From Actinomycetes bacterium (GTDB taxonomy: Bacteria > Actinomycetota > Actinomycetes > JACCUZ01): a DNA stretch of 42,359 nucleotides. The first letter of the stretch is position 1. Each line of letters starts with the position of its first letter. Location: the NCBI GenBank assembly GCA_035489715.1, contig DATHAP010000061.1, positions 1 through 42,359 on the forward strand. Reading direction: 5' to 3'. The position numbers and the translations under genes were made by a program. This document shows positions 6,957 to 17,935 of this stretch, piece by piece. The notes under the pieces were generated by a model. The model saw only the letters and a list, made by a program, of their open reading frames with translations, was not told the DNA's origin and searched no databases.

Positions 6957-7676
6957 TCAGCTCTCGTCCGTGCCGGAGCGCTCCACCGAGGTGGTCTCCT
7001 CGATCGCCGGAGCGCCCTGGGCGGTGCCCTGGGTGGCCTTGGCGGCCGAGTCGTCGGCCGCAGCGGCCTCCGTCTTCGGCTCCTCGGTGACGGTGGCGTC
7101 GGCCGGTGCCCCGGTGGCGTCGGCCGGTGCCCCGGCGGCGTCGGCCGGTGTCCCGGCGGCGTCGGTCGGCGTCCCCGCGGCGTCGCTGCCCGCGGCCCGG
7201 ACGTCACCGTCGGCTGCCGCCTCGTCGGCCGTCGGGCGGGCCGCCTTCGGCGTGCCCTCGGCGGCCTCGGTCGCGACCTTCTTGGCGGCCCGCTTCTTCG
7301 GCGTGGTGGCGCCGTCCTTGGCACCCCCGGTGCCGGCCGAGTCCTTGGCGGCGGCCTCGAAGACGGCCTTCTTGTCGGCCCTCGGCTCGGCGGTGCGCAG
7401 GGTGCCCTCGGCGCCCGGCAGCCCCTTGAACTTCTGCCAGTCACCGGTGATCTTCAGGATCGCGGCCACCGGCTCGGTCGGCTGCGCGCCGACGCCCAGC
7501 CAGTACTGCGCACGCTCGGAGTCGACCTCGATCAGCGAGGGCTCCTGGGTGGGGTGGTACTTGCCGATCTCCTCGATCGCCCGGCCGTCGCGCTTGGTGC
7601 GCGAGTCAGCGACGACGATGCGGTAGTACGGCGCACGGATCTTGCCCATGCGCATCAGCTTGATCTTGACAGCCAC
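6957..7676 (-). CDS. rpsP: 30S ribosomal protein S16 with long Ala/Pro/Asp-rich C-terminal extension
   Basis: Ribosomal protein S16, an early-binding 30S assembly protein. The canonical domain is the first ~85 residues: [32 protein letters not shown] and [23 protein letters not shown]. About 150 more residues follow, low-complexity and rich in Ala, Pro, Asp, Thr and Lys, including a Lys/Ala region ([13 protein letters not shown]) and four 7-residue DAxGxPx repeats. S16 is usually 80-100 residues, so this tail is long, although actinobacterial S16 proteins often carry acidic/Ala-rich tails. GTG at 7676 is chosen because it gives the standard N-terminus and has AGGAG at suitable distance. First gene of the S16 operon; a weak -10 (CATGAT, 7804-7809) lies about 130 bases upstream. 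Confidence 0.96.
   Translation of the reverse strand: MAVKIKLMRMGKIRAPYYRIVVADSRTKRDGRAIEEIGKYHPTQEPSLIEVDSERAQYWLGVGAQPTEPVAAILKITGDWQKFKGLPGAEGTLRTAEPRADKKAVFEAAAKDSAGTGGAKDGATTPKKRAAKKVATEAAEGTPKAARPTADEAAADGDVRAAGSDAAGTPTDAAGTPADAAGAPADATGAPADATVTEEPKTEAAAADDSAAKATQGTAQGAPAIEETTSVERSGTDES
7093..7185. repeat. 21-bp tandem repeats in the rpsP C-terminal tail
   Basis: Four 21-bp units (7093-7113, 7114-7134, 7135-7155, 7156-7176) plus a partial fifth. The first two are identical; later copies diverge. They encode the 7-residue [28 protein letters not shown] series and keep the frame. Confidence 0.92.
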
Positions 7677-7864
7677 GGGTGTGGGGCTCCTGGTCTGAAG
7701 AGGTGGCGGACCTGCGCCGCGTGGGGTGCGGTGCCCGGCCCGGCCGGAGTGGACACGGCGGCACGCGGAGAGAGGGCCGCGAGACGCCGGGTTCAGCCGG
7801 GTCATCATGCCAGACCGGCCAGCCACCCCCGAAATCGCCGCCGCCGCACCGTCAGCTGTGCGAT

Positions 7865-7897
7865 GACGCACCGGTCCGTAGGCGTGTCCGGTGCGTC
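7865..7897 (-). terminator. Hairpin downstream of the amidohydrolase gene
   Basis: A perfect 10-bp stem (GACGCACCGG paired with CCGGTGCGTC) with a 13-nt loop, beginning 13 bases after the amidohydrolase stop in the minus direction. There is no T tract, as is usual in high-GC actinobacteria. It separates the amidohydrolase from the rpsP promoter region. Confidence 0.6.
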
Positions 7898-7910
7898 GGC
7901 GCTGAGGGCG

Positions 7911-9002
7911 TCAGGCGACGACGCGGCCGCGCAGGACGACCAGGCGGGGGTGCGCGAGGACGCGCAGGTCGGCGCGAGGGTCCTGGTCGTACGCCACCAG
8001 GTCGGCCGGCGCCCCCTCCTCGAGGGCCGGCCGCGCGAGCCAGGACCGGGCCGCCCACGACGCGGCACCGAGCGCGGCCTCGGCGGTCATGCCGACCTGC
8101 TCGTGCAGGGCCAGCACCTCACGCCCGATCAGCCCGTGCGGCAGCACTCCCCCGGCGTCAGTCCCGGCGTAGACCGGCACACCGGCCTCGACCGCTGCAC
8201 CCAGCACCGTGTCGCAGCGGGCGTGCAGGTCGCGCATGTGCGCCGCGTAGGTGGGGAACTTCGGACCGGCCTGCGCGGCGTACGCCGGGAAGTTGTCCAG
8301 CTGGACCCTCGTGGGCACCAGGGCCGTGCCGCGGCGGGCCATCTCGACGACCACGTCGTCGGTGATGCCGGTGCCGTGCTCGACGCAGTCGATGCCGCCG
8401 GCCACCAGCTCGGCCACCGACTGCTCGCCGAAGCAGTGCGCGGTGACCCGGACGCCGAGCTCGTGCGCCCGGGCGATCGCGGCGGCGGCCAGGTCGGCGG
8501 GCCAGCAGGGGGTGAGGTCGCCGGCGTCGCGGTCGATCCAGTCGCCGACCAGCTTGACCCAGCCGTCGCCGCGGGCAGCCTGCCGCTCGACCTCGGCGAC
8601 CAGCTGCTCCGGCTCCACCTCCTCGCCGTAGTTGCGGATGTAGCGCTTGCTGCGCGCGATGTGCCGGCCGGCCCGGATGATGCGCGGCAGGTCCGGCCGC
8701 TCGTCGACCCAGTGGGTGTCGACCGGCACGCCGGCGTCGCGCAGCAGCAGCGCGCCGGTGTCGCGGTCGGCGACGGCCTGGGCCTCGGTGATGGCCTCGT
8801 CGACGCCCCCGTGCTCGTCGAGGCCGACGTGGCAGTGCGCGTCGACCAGGCCGGGGAGCAGCCATCCGACGTCGACCACGGTCTCGGCCTCCCGGCGGGT
8901 CGCGGCGTCCGGGTCGCTGCGGACGTGCCCCTCGGCGTCGACCCACACGTCCCGCGGCTCGCCCTCGGGGAGGACCACCGCGCGCAGGTGCAGGGCGTTC
9001 AC
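7911..9002 (-). CDS. Amidohydrolase (imidazolonepropionase/prolidase-like metal-dependent hydrolase)
   Basis: A 363-residue member of the amidohydrolase superfamily (TIM-barrel, metal-dependent hydrolysis of amide or ester bonds). Visible metal-site motifs in order are VDAHCHVGLDE (HxH on strand 1), WVKLVGDWID with a Lys that could be carbamylated, RVTAHCFGEQS (His on strand 5), CVEHGTGITD (His on strand 6) and YAGTDAGG (Asp on strand 8). The composite-domain ends resemble imidazolonepropionase-like/Xaa-Pro-dipeptidase-type amidohydrolases; the substrate cannot be named. GTG at 9002 is chosen because CGGGAG precedes it and the longer frame would overlap ffh. It lies 22 bases after ffh, so it may be co-transcribed, and it ends at a strong hairpin. 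Confidence 0.88.
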   Translation of the reverse strand: MNALHLRAVVLPEGEPRDVWVDAEGHVRSDPDAATRREAETVVDVGWLLPGLVDAHCHVGLDEHGGVDEAITEAQAVADRDTGALLLRDAGVPVDTHWVDERPDLPRIIRAGRHIARSKRYIRNYGEEVEPEQLVAEVERQAARGDGWVKLVGDWIDRDAGDLTPCWPADLAAAAIARAHELGVRVTAHCFGEQSVAELVAGGIDCVEHGTGITDDVVVEMARRGTALVPTRVQLDNFPAYAAQAGPKFPTYAAHMRDLHARCDTVLGAAVEAGVPVYAGTDAGGVLPHGLIGREVLALHEQVGMTAEAALGAASWAARSWLARPALEEGAPADLVAYDQDPRADLRVLAHPRLVVLRGRVVA

Positions 9003-9024
9003 GTCGACTCCCGGCCCGCCGGCG

Positions 9025-10563
9025 TCAGTTCGACGATCCGGGGGGCAGCAGGCCCTTGAGCTCGGCAGGCAGCTCGAAGTCGGCCGGCTGGTCGGGCACC
9101 GGCTCGCCGGCCGCACGCGCCTCCGCCTGCCTCTGCTCCAGCGCGCGCTTGGCCGGGTTGCCCGAACGGCCGCCCTTGACCTTGCGCTTCTGCTGCGCCT
9201 TGCCCTTGGACTTCTTGCCGATGCCCATGCCCGGCATGCCCGGCATCCCCGGCATGCCGCCGCCCGCCGCGAGCTGCTTCATCATCTTCTGCGCCTCGGT
9301 GAAGCGCTCGACGAGCCCGTTGACGTCGGCGACGGTGCGTCCGGAGCCGCGAGCAATCCGCTGCCGGCGGGACGCGTTGAGGATCTTGTGGTTGCGGCGC
9401 TCCTCCGGCGTCATCGACTTGATGATCGCGGTGGTGCGGTCGACCTCGCGCTCGTCGAGGTTCTCGATCTGCTCGCGCATCGCGCCCATGCCCGGGAGCA
9501 TCCCGAGCAGCTTGGACATCGAGCCCATCTTCCGGACGCTCTCCATCTGCGCCAGGAAGTCCTCGAAGGTGAAGTCCTCGCCGCGACCGAACTTGCCGGC
9601 CATCTCTTCGGCCTGGTCCTTGTCGAAGGCCTTCTCGGCCTGCTCGATCAGGGTCAGGACGTCACCCATCCCGAGGATGCGCGAGGCCATCCGGTCGGGG
9701 TGGAAGGTGTCGAAGTCCTCGAGCTTCTCGCCGGCGCTGGCGAACATCACCTGCCGGCCGGTGACCTTGGCCACCGACAGGGCGGCACCGCCGCGGGCGT
9801 CGCCGTCGAGCTTGGTGAGCACGACGCCGTCGAAGCCGACGCCGTCGAGGAAGGCCAGCGCGGTGGTGACGGCGTCCTGGCCGATCATCGCGTCGACGAC
9901 GAAGAGCGTCTCGTCGGGCTGCACGGCGTCGCGGATGTCGGCGGCCTGCTGCATCAGGTCGGTGTCGACGCCCAGCCGGCCGGCCGTGTCGACGACCACG
10001 ACGTCGTACATCTTGGCGCGGGCGTGCTCGACCGCCCGCCGCGCCACGTCGACCGGGTCGCCCACCCCGTTGCCCGGCTCCGGCGCGAAGACCTCGACGG
10101 CGGCCCGCTCGCCGACGACCTGCAGCTGGGTGACGGCGTTGGGGCGCTGCAGGTCGGCCGCGACGAGCAGCGGCGCGTGCCCCTGGCTCTTGAGCCAGAA
10201 GCCGAGCTTGCCGGCGAGGGTCGTCTTGCCGGAGCCCTGCAGGCCGGCCAGCATGATCACCGTCGGCGGGTGCTTGGCGAAGCGCAGCCGGCGGGTCTCC
10301 CCACCGAGGATCGCCACGAGCTCCTCGTCGACGATCTTGATGATCTGCTGCGCGGGGTTGAGCGCCTGGTGCACCTCGGCGCCGCGGGCCCGCTCGCGCA
10401 CGGCGGCGATGAAGTCCTTGACCACCGGCAGCGCGACGTCTGCCTCGAGCAGCGCGACCCGGATCTCCCGGGTCGTGGCGTCGATGTCGGCGTCGGTCAG
10501 CCTGCCCTTGCCGCGGAGGTTCTTGAACGTGGCGGCCAGGCGGTCGGAGAGGGTCGCGAACAC
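9025..10563 (-). CDS. ffh: Signal recognition particle protein Ffh
   Basis: Ffh binds signal sequences on nascent chains with 4.5S/6S RNA and delivers ribosomes to FtsY at the membrane. The 512-residue protein shows the N domain (MFATLSDRLAATFKNLRGKG), the GTPase G1 loop GLQGSGKTTLAGKL (about 108-121), DLQRPNAV, DTAGR and TKLDGDARGG, then the Met-rich M domain with RRQRIARGSGRTVADVN and a flexible GMPGMPGMPGM segment. The C-terminal tail is basic (KKSKGKAQQKRKVKGG). Start GTG at 10563 has no Shine-Dalgarno but has TAGGCT 6 nt upstream, suggesting a leaderless message. The receptor partner gene ftsY is also in the window. Confidence 0.97.
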   Translation of the reverse strand: MFATLSDRLAATFKNLRGKGRLTDADIDATTREIRVALLEADVALPVVKDFIAAVRERARGAEVHQALNPAQQIIKIVDEELVAILGGETRRLRFAKHPPTVIMLAGLQGSGKTTLAGKLGFWLKSQGHAPLLVAADLQRPNAVTQLQVVGERAAVEVFAPEPGNGVGDPVDVARRAVEHARAKMYDVVVVDTAGRLGVDTDLMQQAADIRDAVQPDETLFVVDAMIGQDAVTTALAFLDGVGFDGVVLTKLDGDARGGAALSVAKVTGRQVMFASAGEKLEDFDTFHPDRMASRILGMGDVLTLIEQAEKAFDKDQAEEMAGKFGRGEDFTFEDFLAQMESVRKMGSMSKLLGMLPGMGAMREQIENLDEREVDRTTAIIKSMTPEERRNHKILNASRRQRIARGSGRTVADVNGLVERFTEAQKMMKQLAAGGGMPGMPGMPGMGIGKKSKGKAQQKRKVKGGRSGNPAKRALEQRQAEARAAGEPVPDQPADFELPAELKGLLPPGSSN

Positions 10564-10569
10564 GTGGCC

Positions 10570-10575
10570 AGCCTA
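10570..10575 (-). promoter_or_regulatory. Putative -10 box (TAGGCT) for leaderless ffh
   Basis: TAGGCT on the minus strand ends 6 nt before the ffh GTG. No ribosome-binding site intervenes, so transcription probably begins at or next to the start codon. The -35 region is not recognisable. Confidence 0.5.
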
Positions 10576-10602
10576 GGCGACCGGCCCGGGCGGCCCTGCC
10601 GT

Positions 10603-10630
10603 GCAACGCTTCCTCGCGGTGGTCCGTAGT
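10603..10630 (+). promoter_or_regulatory. Putative ECF-type autoregulatory promoter of the sigma factor gene
   Basis: GCAAC (10603-10607) and CGTAGT (10625-10630) are 17 nt apart, the AAC-type -35 and CGT-type -10 expected of extracytoplasmic-function sigma promoters. It lies about 40 bases before the sigma gene start. Autoregulation is inferred from motif shape and position. Confidence 0.4.
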
Positions 10631-10670
10631 GAGAGGTGGACAGGGGCGGCAGCGGACGGCAGGAGGCGGC

Positions 10671-11237
10671 ATGGCGAGCGGCACCGGCTACGACGGCGGG
10701 CGCGACCCGCAGTTCGCCGCGTTCGTCCATGCCCGGCGGCCGGCGCTGCTGCGGCTCGCCACCCTGCTCGCGGCTGGCGACCCGCATCTTGCCGAGGACC
10801 TCGTGCAGACGGCGCTCACCCGGCTGTACGTCGCCTGGTGGCGCGTGGAGCGCGACCAGGGTCCCGAGGCGTACTGCCGACGGATCCTGGTCAACGCCGT
10901 CGTCGACGAGCGGCGCCGGCCGTGGCGGCGCTCCGAGACCAGCCGGGCGGAGCTGCCCGAGGTCGCGGACCGACGCGGCGACCGCCCGGGCAGCTCCCCG
11001 GAGGACCGCGACGCGATGCGCGCAGCCCTCGCCTCGCTCGGCCCGCGGATGCGGGCGGCGGTGGTGCTGCGGCACTGGCTCGGCTACGACGTCGCCGAGT
11101 GCGCCGCGCTGCTGGGCTGCTCCGAGGGCACCGTCAAGAGCCAGACCGCCCGCGGCCTCGACCGGCTGCGCGCCCTGCTGTCCGACGACCTGACGCTCAC
11201 CCCTGCCACCCAGACCTCCACCGGGAGCACACGATGA
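10671..11237 (+). CDS. SigE-family (ECF-type) RNA polymerase sigma factor
   Basis: A 188-residue sigma-70-family protein with regions 2 and 4 only. Region 2 runs about 13-85 (FAAFVHARRPALLRLATLL, HLAEDLVQTALTRLYVAWWR, EAYCRRILVNAVVDERRR) and region 4 about 115-175 (LASLGPRMRAAVVLRHWLGY, AALLGCSEGTVKSQTARGLDRL). This matches the actinobacterial SigE family of ECF-like factors (not necessarily orthologous to Mycobacterium SigE). ATG at 10671 is preceded by AGGAGG. Its stop overlaps the ATG of the next gene (ATGA), which encodes a probable membrane-anchored regulator. An ECF-like promoter upstream suggests it drives its own transcription. The regulated genes are unknown. Confidence 0.92.
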   Translation: MASGTGYDGGRDPQFAAFVHARRPALLRLATLLAAGDPHLAEDLVQTALTRLYVAWWRVERDQGPEAYCRRILVNAVVDERRRPWRRSETSRAELPEVADRRGDRPGSSPEDRDAMRAALASLGPRMRAAVVLRHWLGYDVAECAALLGCSEGTVKSQTARGLDRLRALLSDDLTLTPATQTSTGSTR

Positions 11238-11905
11238 CCGACCTCACCGACCTGCTCGACTCGGCCGCCGGCCGGCACCCCGCGCCCGGTCCCGACGTCG
11301 TCCGCGACGACCTCGCGCGCGGCCGGCGGGCGCTCGTCCGGCGGCGCTGGACCCGGACCGGGCTGGCCTTCTCGGGCGCCGTGGCGGTGGCCGTCGCCGC
11401 CTTCGCCCTCCCCGCCGCCCTCGACACCGAGCCGCAGGTGCACAGCGTCGTGCCGGCCGCCGGCGGCAGCGGGGGGTCGGCGGCGGACGCGCCGAACCCC
11501 GGCGTCGACCTGGTGGCATTCGACGCCGGACCGGTCCGCAAGCCGATCTCCCCCGGGCTGGTGCCGGACGGCTGGTCGGTGTCGGGCGACGAGTTCGCGC
11601 TGGTGGTCGCCCCGCCCGGGTCCGACACGTCCCCGGCTGACTACCGGGGCAAGCTCGTCGTGTACCTCGACGCCAACACGATCCCGAACGAGTCGCTGCC
11701 GATGAAGATCGCCGTCGACGTCGGCGAGCGGACCGGCTTCGCGATCCGCGCCGAGCCCTCGATGCTGCAGGTCTGGGTGCCGCAGGAGGACGGGACGGCG
11801 CTGCGCGCCCAGGCGCCGAAGTCGCTCGGCTGGGACGAGGCAACCCTGGGCCGGTTCCTCGGCGCCGTCGTGGTCGGCGAAGGAGCGACCGCCGGCGTGG
11901 GCTGA
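11234..11905 (+). CDS. Membrane-anchored protein coupled to the sigma factor (possible anti-sigma or sensor)
   Basis: A 223-residue protein with a short cytoplasmic N-terminus (about 45 residues, MTDLTDLLDSAAGRHPAPGP), one transmembrane segment (about 48-66, LAFSGAVAVAVAAFALP) and an extracytoplasmic domain of about 155 residues. Such genes follow SigE-family sigma factors in many actinobacteria, and the topology fits an anti-sigma factor or accessory sensor. However, I see no zinc-binding HxxxCxxC anti-sigma motif, so inhibitory function is only inferred from the ATGA coupling. The domain beyond the membrane is not recognised. A strong hairpin 75 bases after the stop ends the two-gene operon. 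Confidence 0.7.
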   Translation: MTDLTDLLDSAAGRHPAPGPDVVRDDLARGRRALVRRRWTRTGLAFSGAVAVAVAAFALPAALDTEPQVHSVVPAAGGSGGSAADAPNPGVDLVAFDAGPVRKPISPGLVPDGWSVSGDEFALVVAPPGSDTSPADYRGKLVVYLDANTIPNESLPMKIAVDVGERTGFAIRAEPSMLQVWVPQEDGTALRAQAPKSLGWDEATLGRFLGAVVVGEGATAGVG

Positions 11906-11979
11906 CCCCGTCGGGGGTGGCGCACTTCGCCGACCGGGCGCATCGTGGTGCTGCCCGCGTTCTGCCCGGCCCCTGCGGT

Positions 11980-12009
11980 GCGGCGGCGCGAGTAGGGCTG
12001 CGCCGCCGC
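11980..12009 (+). terminator. Hairpin terminator of the sigma-factor operon
   Basis: A perfect 10-bp stem (GCGGCGGCGC with GCGCCGCCGC) and a 10-nt loop, followed by a pyrimidine-rich stretch (CCCCCTCTTCC). It lies 75 bases downstream of the sigma-operon stop. The rest of the 291-base gap 11906-12196 holds no gene I can support. Confidence 0.6.
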
Positions 12010-12184
12010 CCCCCTCTTCCGGTGGTGCCGACCCTGCGGGGGCGGGGCGCGGCGAAGAGTGCGGTCCGTCGATCGCGAACCACGTCCGCCCCGCCTCCGT
12101 GCGGCCTCCGTCATCTCCTGACACCACCGGTGGGCCCGCGCACGCATCCCTCACGTCCGGTGACATGGGCCGAGCCCTGGGGGG

Positions 12185-12190
12185 TAGAGC
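12185..12190 (+). promoter_or_regulatory. Putative -10 box (TAGAGC) for a leaderless SRPBCC gene
   Basis: TAGAGC ends 6 nt before the GTG at 12197, and GTGACA lies 19 nt upstream of it. There is no usable Shine-Dalgarno between box and start. The last base departs from TANNNT. Confidence 0.35.
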
Positions 12191-12196
12191 CAAGGC

Positions 12197-12628
12197 GTGC
12201 CGCACGTCGTCGTCGACCTGGACTCCGATGTCCCGGCCGAACGTGTGCTGGCAGCTGCGACCGATTTCAGCGAGCGCCGGCCGGAGCTGTGGCCGAACAT
12301 CTCCCGCGACTTCTGGCGCCTCCACGATCGTGGTGAGAGCTGGGCCGAGGCGACGGAGGGCAGCCCGTCCGTCTGGGCGCGGGAGCGCTACGAGTGGGCC
12401 GGTAACCGCGTCGTCGGGACCACGCAGGAGTCCAACGTGTGGCGTCCCGGTGGCACCTGGACGTTGACCGCCGAGCCGCGCGACGGCGGCAGTCACGTCC
12501 GGGTCGTCCTGGACCGACGCTTCAAGGGCAGAGGGTGGGTCTTCTACCCGATGGTTGCGCTCTTCGGGCGGCAGATGTTCGAGCGGAACCTCGCCAAGAC
12601 GCTGACAGTCCTGCGCAGCTCGAGCTGA
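12197..12628 (+). CDS. SRPBCC (START-like) family protein
   Basis: A 143-residue protein with the opening PHVVVDLDSDVPAERVLAAATDFSERRPELWPNIS typical of SRPBCC/polyketide-cyclase-like proteins, which form a helix-grip fold with a deep hydrophobic ligand pocket. Mid-protein GTWTLTAEPRDGGSHVRVVLDRRFKG and the C-terminal amphipathic helix (FERNLAKTLTVLRSS) complete the fold. No catalytic residues define a reaction; members bind lipids or small hydrophobic ligands. GTG at 12197 matches the expected domain start and has a -10-like box 6 nt upstream rather than a ribosome-binding site. Neighbours give no pathway. Confidence 0.8.
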   Translation: MPHVVVDLDSDVPAERVLAAATDFSERRPELWPNISRDFWRLHDRGESWAEATEGSPSVWARERYEWAGNRVVGTTQESNVWRPGGTWTLTAEPRDGGSHVRVVLDRRFKGRGWVFYPMVALFGRQMFERNLAKTLTVLRSSS

Positions 12629-12669
12629 GCCCGCGTCCGCCGGGCTGCTCCCTACGCCGTGCGAGTAAT

Positions 12670-12685
12670 GCCGCCGCCCGGCGGC
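12670..12685 (+). terminator. Short GC hairpin after the SRPBCC gene
   Basis: GCCGCCG and CGGCGGC separated by CC form a compact stem-loop about 40 bases after the SRPBCC stop and before the hydrolase gene. It is short, so termination is only a possibility. Confidence 0.35.
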
Positions 12686-12794
12686 CGGACCGTCTTCGAA
12701 AGGACCGCGCGATCGAGCATCCTGGTGCAGTGATCTTCCATCGCCAGGACCGGGTGGGGGCCCGGTGGCAGTCCCCCGGCGCTCCGGTGGCGTC

Positions 12795-13694
12795 ATGACC
12801 GGCGCACCGGTCACCGGCGCCATCCGCGAGCTGACCGTCGACGGCGTGCGGCTGGCGGTCCGCGAGTGGGGCGAGCCGAGCGGCCGGCCGCTGCTGTTCT
12901 GGCACCCGCTCGGCACGGTGACGTCCGGCGCCTGGCTGACCGAGCTCGCCCCGACGCTGGTGGGGCACGGCTACCACGCGGTCGCCGTCGACGGCCCAGG
13001 GTTCGGCGGCTCCCAAGCGGTCGACCCGGCGGAGCTGCGCGTCGACCGGCTGGCCGCCCTCCTGTGGGGCGTCGGCGACGCCCTCGGGCTGGACCACCCG
13101 GTCGTCGTGGGCCACTCCTGGGGCGGGGTCGTCGCCCTGCGCGCCGCGGCGGAGCGGCCGGCCGAGGTCGCGGCGCTGGTGCTGCTCGACAGCGGCCACC
13201 GGGACTACGCCGACGACCCGCGCACCCGGCCGGACCAGCCACTGGCCGAGCGCGCGGCAGAGACCGAGAGCCAGCTCGAGGTGTGGCCGGACCTGGCAGC
13301 GCTGCACGCCGACGTCGAGGGAGTCCTCCGCCGCCCGGCGACCGACCTCCTGCTGGCCGCGCTGACGCCGGCCGTCCGGCAGCGGGACGACGGCTCCCTG
13401 GTCCCGGTCGTCTCGGCGGAGACGGTCGCCGGCGCCCGGCACGGCCTGGTGCGCGAGCGGTGCAGCGAGCGCTGGCCGGTCCTCGCCGCGGCGGCCACGC
13501 CGGTCCTCCTCCTGCTGGCCGACCAGCCGCCCGAGCTCGCGGCCGGCAACGTCGCCGACGCGGAGCGCATGCGCGCCTCGCTGCCCCAGCTCGAGGCGCG
13601 GGTGATGACCGGCTGGGGGCACGACCTGGTCGGCGACGGCGGGCCGGAGGTGGCGGAGGTCGTTGTGGAGTGGCTGTCGGACGTACGTCGCTGA
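12795..13694 (+). CDS. Alpha/beta-fold hydrolase
   Basis: A 299-residue alpha/beta hydrolase. The oxyanion-hole region is LLFWHPLGTVTSG (about 35-47), the nucleophile elbow is VVGHSWGGVVALRAA (GHSWG, catalytic Ser), and the C-terminal His is in TGWGHDLVGDGGPEVAEVV. The likely acid is in LLLLADQPPEL. An EPHX/proline-iminopeptidase-like small-molecule esterase or hydrolase is plausible, but the substrate is unknown. The start is uncertain between GTG 12765 and ATG 12795; the latter gives a compact N-terminus (MTGAPVTGAIRELTVDGVRL). The stop codon lies in the arm of a palindrome shared with the convergent glnD stop. Confidence 0.87.
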   Translation: MTGAPVTGAIRELTVDGVRLAVREWGEPSGRPLLFWHPLGTVTSGAWLTELAPTLVGHGYHAVAVDGPGFGGSQAVDPAELRVDRLAALLWGVGDALGLDHPVVVGHSWGGVVALRAAAERPAEVAALVLLDSGHRDYADDPRTRPDQPLAERAAETESQLEVWPDLAALHADVEGVLRRPATDLLLAALTPAVRQRDDGSLVPVVSAETVAGARHGLVRERCSERWPVLAAAATPVLLLLADQPPELAAGNVADAERMRASLPQLEARVMTGWGHDLVGDGGPEVAEVVVEWLSDVRR

Positions 13695-13707
13695 GGTCGG
13701 TCGGACC

Positions 13708-13711
<4 letters not shown>
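13691..13711. terminator. Bidirectional hairpin holding both convergent stop codons
   Basis: CTGAGGTC and GACCTCAG form a perfect 8-bp stem with a 5-nt loop. The TGA of the plus-strand hydrolase (13692-13694) is in one arm and the TGA of minus-strand glnD (13708-13710) in the other. With only 13 bases between the genes it is the natural terminator for both directions. Confidence 0.55.
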
Positions 13712-17792
<4,081 letters not shown>

Positions 17793-17868
17793 GGATTGCC
17801 TCCTGGAAGGGACGGGGAAACCTGTCCCAGAGGCTGGGGCGGCGCGGTTTCGTCGGGTCGCCGCCCGG

Positions 17869-17915
17869 GTTTCCGGCGTGTGACGTTTCCGCCCGCTGCG
17901 TTACACCCAGGTAAC
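17869..17915 (-). promoter_or_regulatory. GlnR-like operator of amtB-glnB-glnD
   Basis: On the minus strand two half-site pairs are seen: GTTAC-N6-GTAAC (17915-17900) and GTCAC-N6-GAAAC (17884-17869); an additional GAAAC abuts the second pair (17889-17885). The actinobacterial GlnR box consensus is GTNAC-N6-GAAAC, so the second pair is a full match and the first differs at one base. Spacing between pairs is 15 nt, longer than the usual 6 nt, but the start-to-start distance of 31 nt keeps them on roughly the same DNA face. Position and target operon fit GlnR control. Confidence 0.65.
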
Positions 17916-17935
17916 ACTCGCCGCAGCGGTCCGGA

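Noticed and set aside
11906-12196. A coding frame in the 291-base gap after the sigma operon (frames at 11917-12336 and 12099-12467)
   Set aside because: Arg/Pro-rich shadow translations with no ribosome-binding site, and they run into the SRPBCC gene in another frame.
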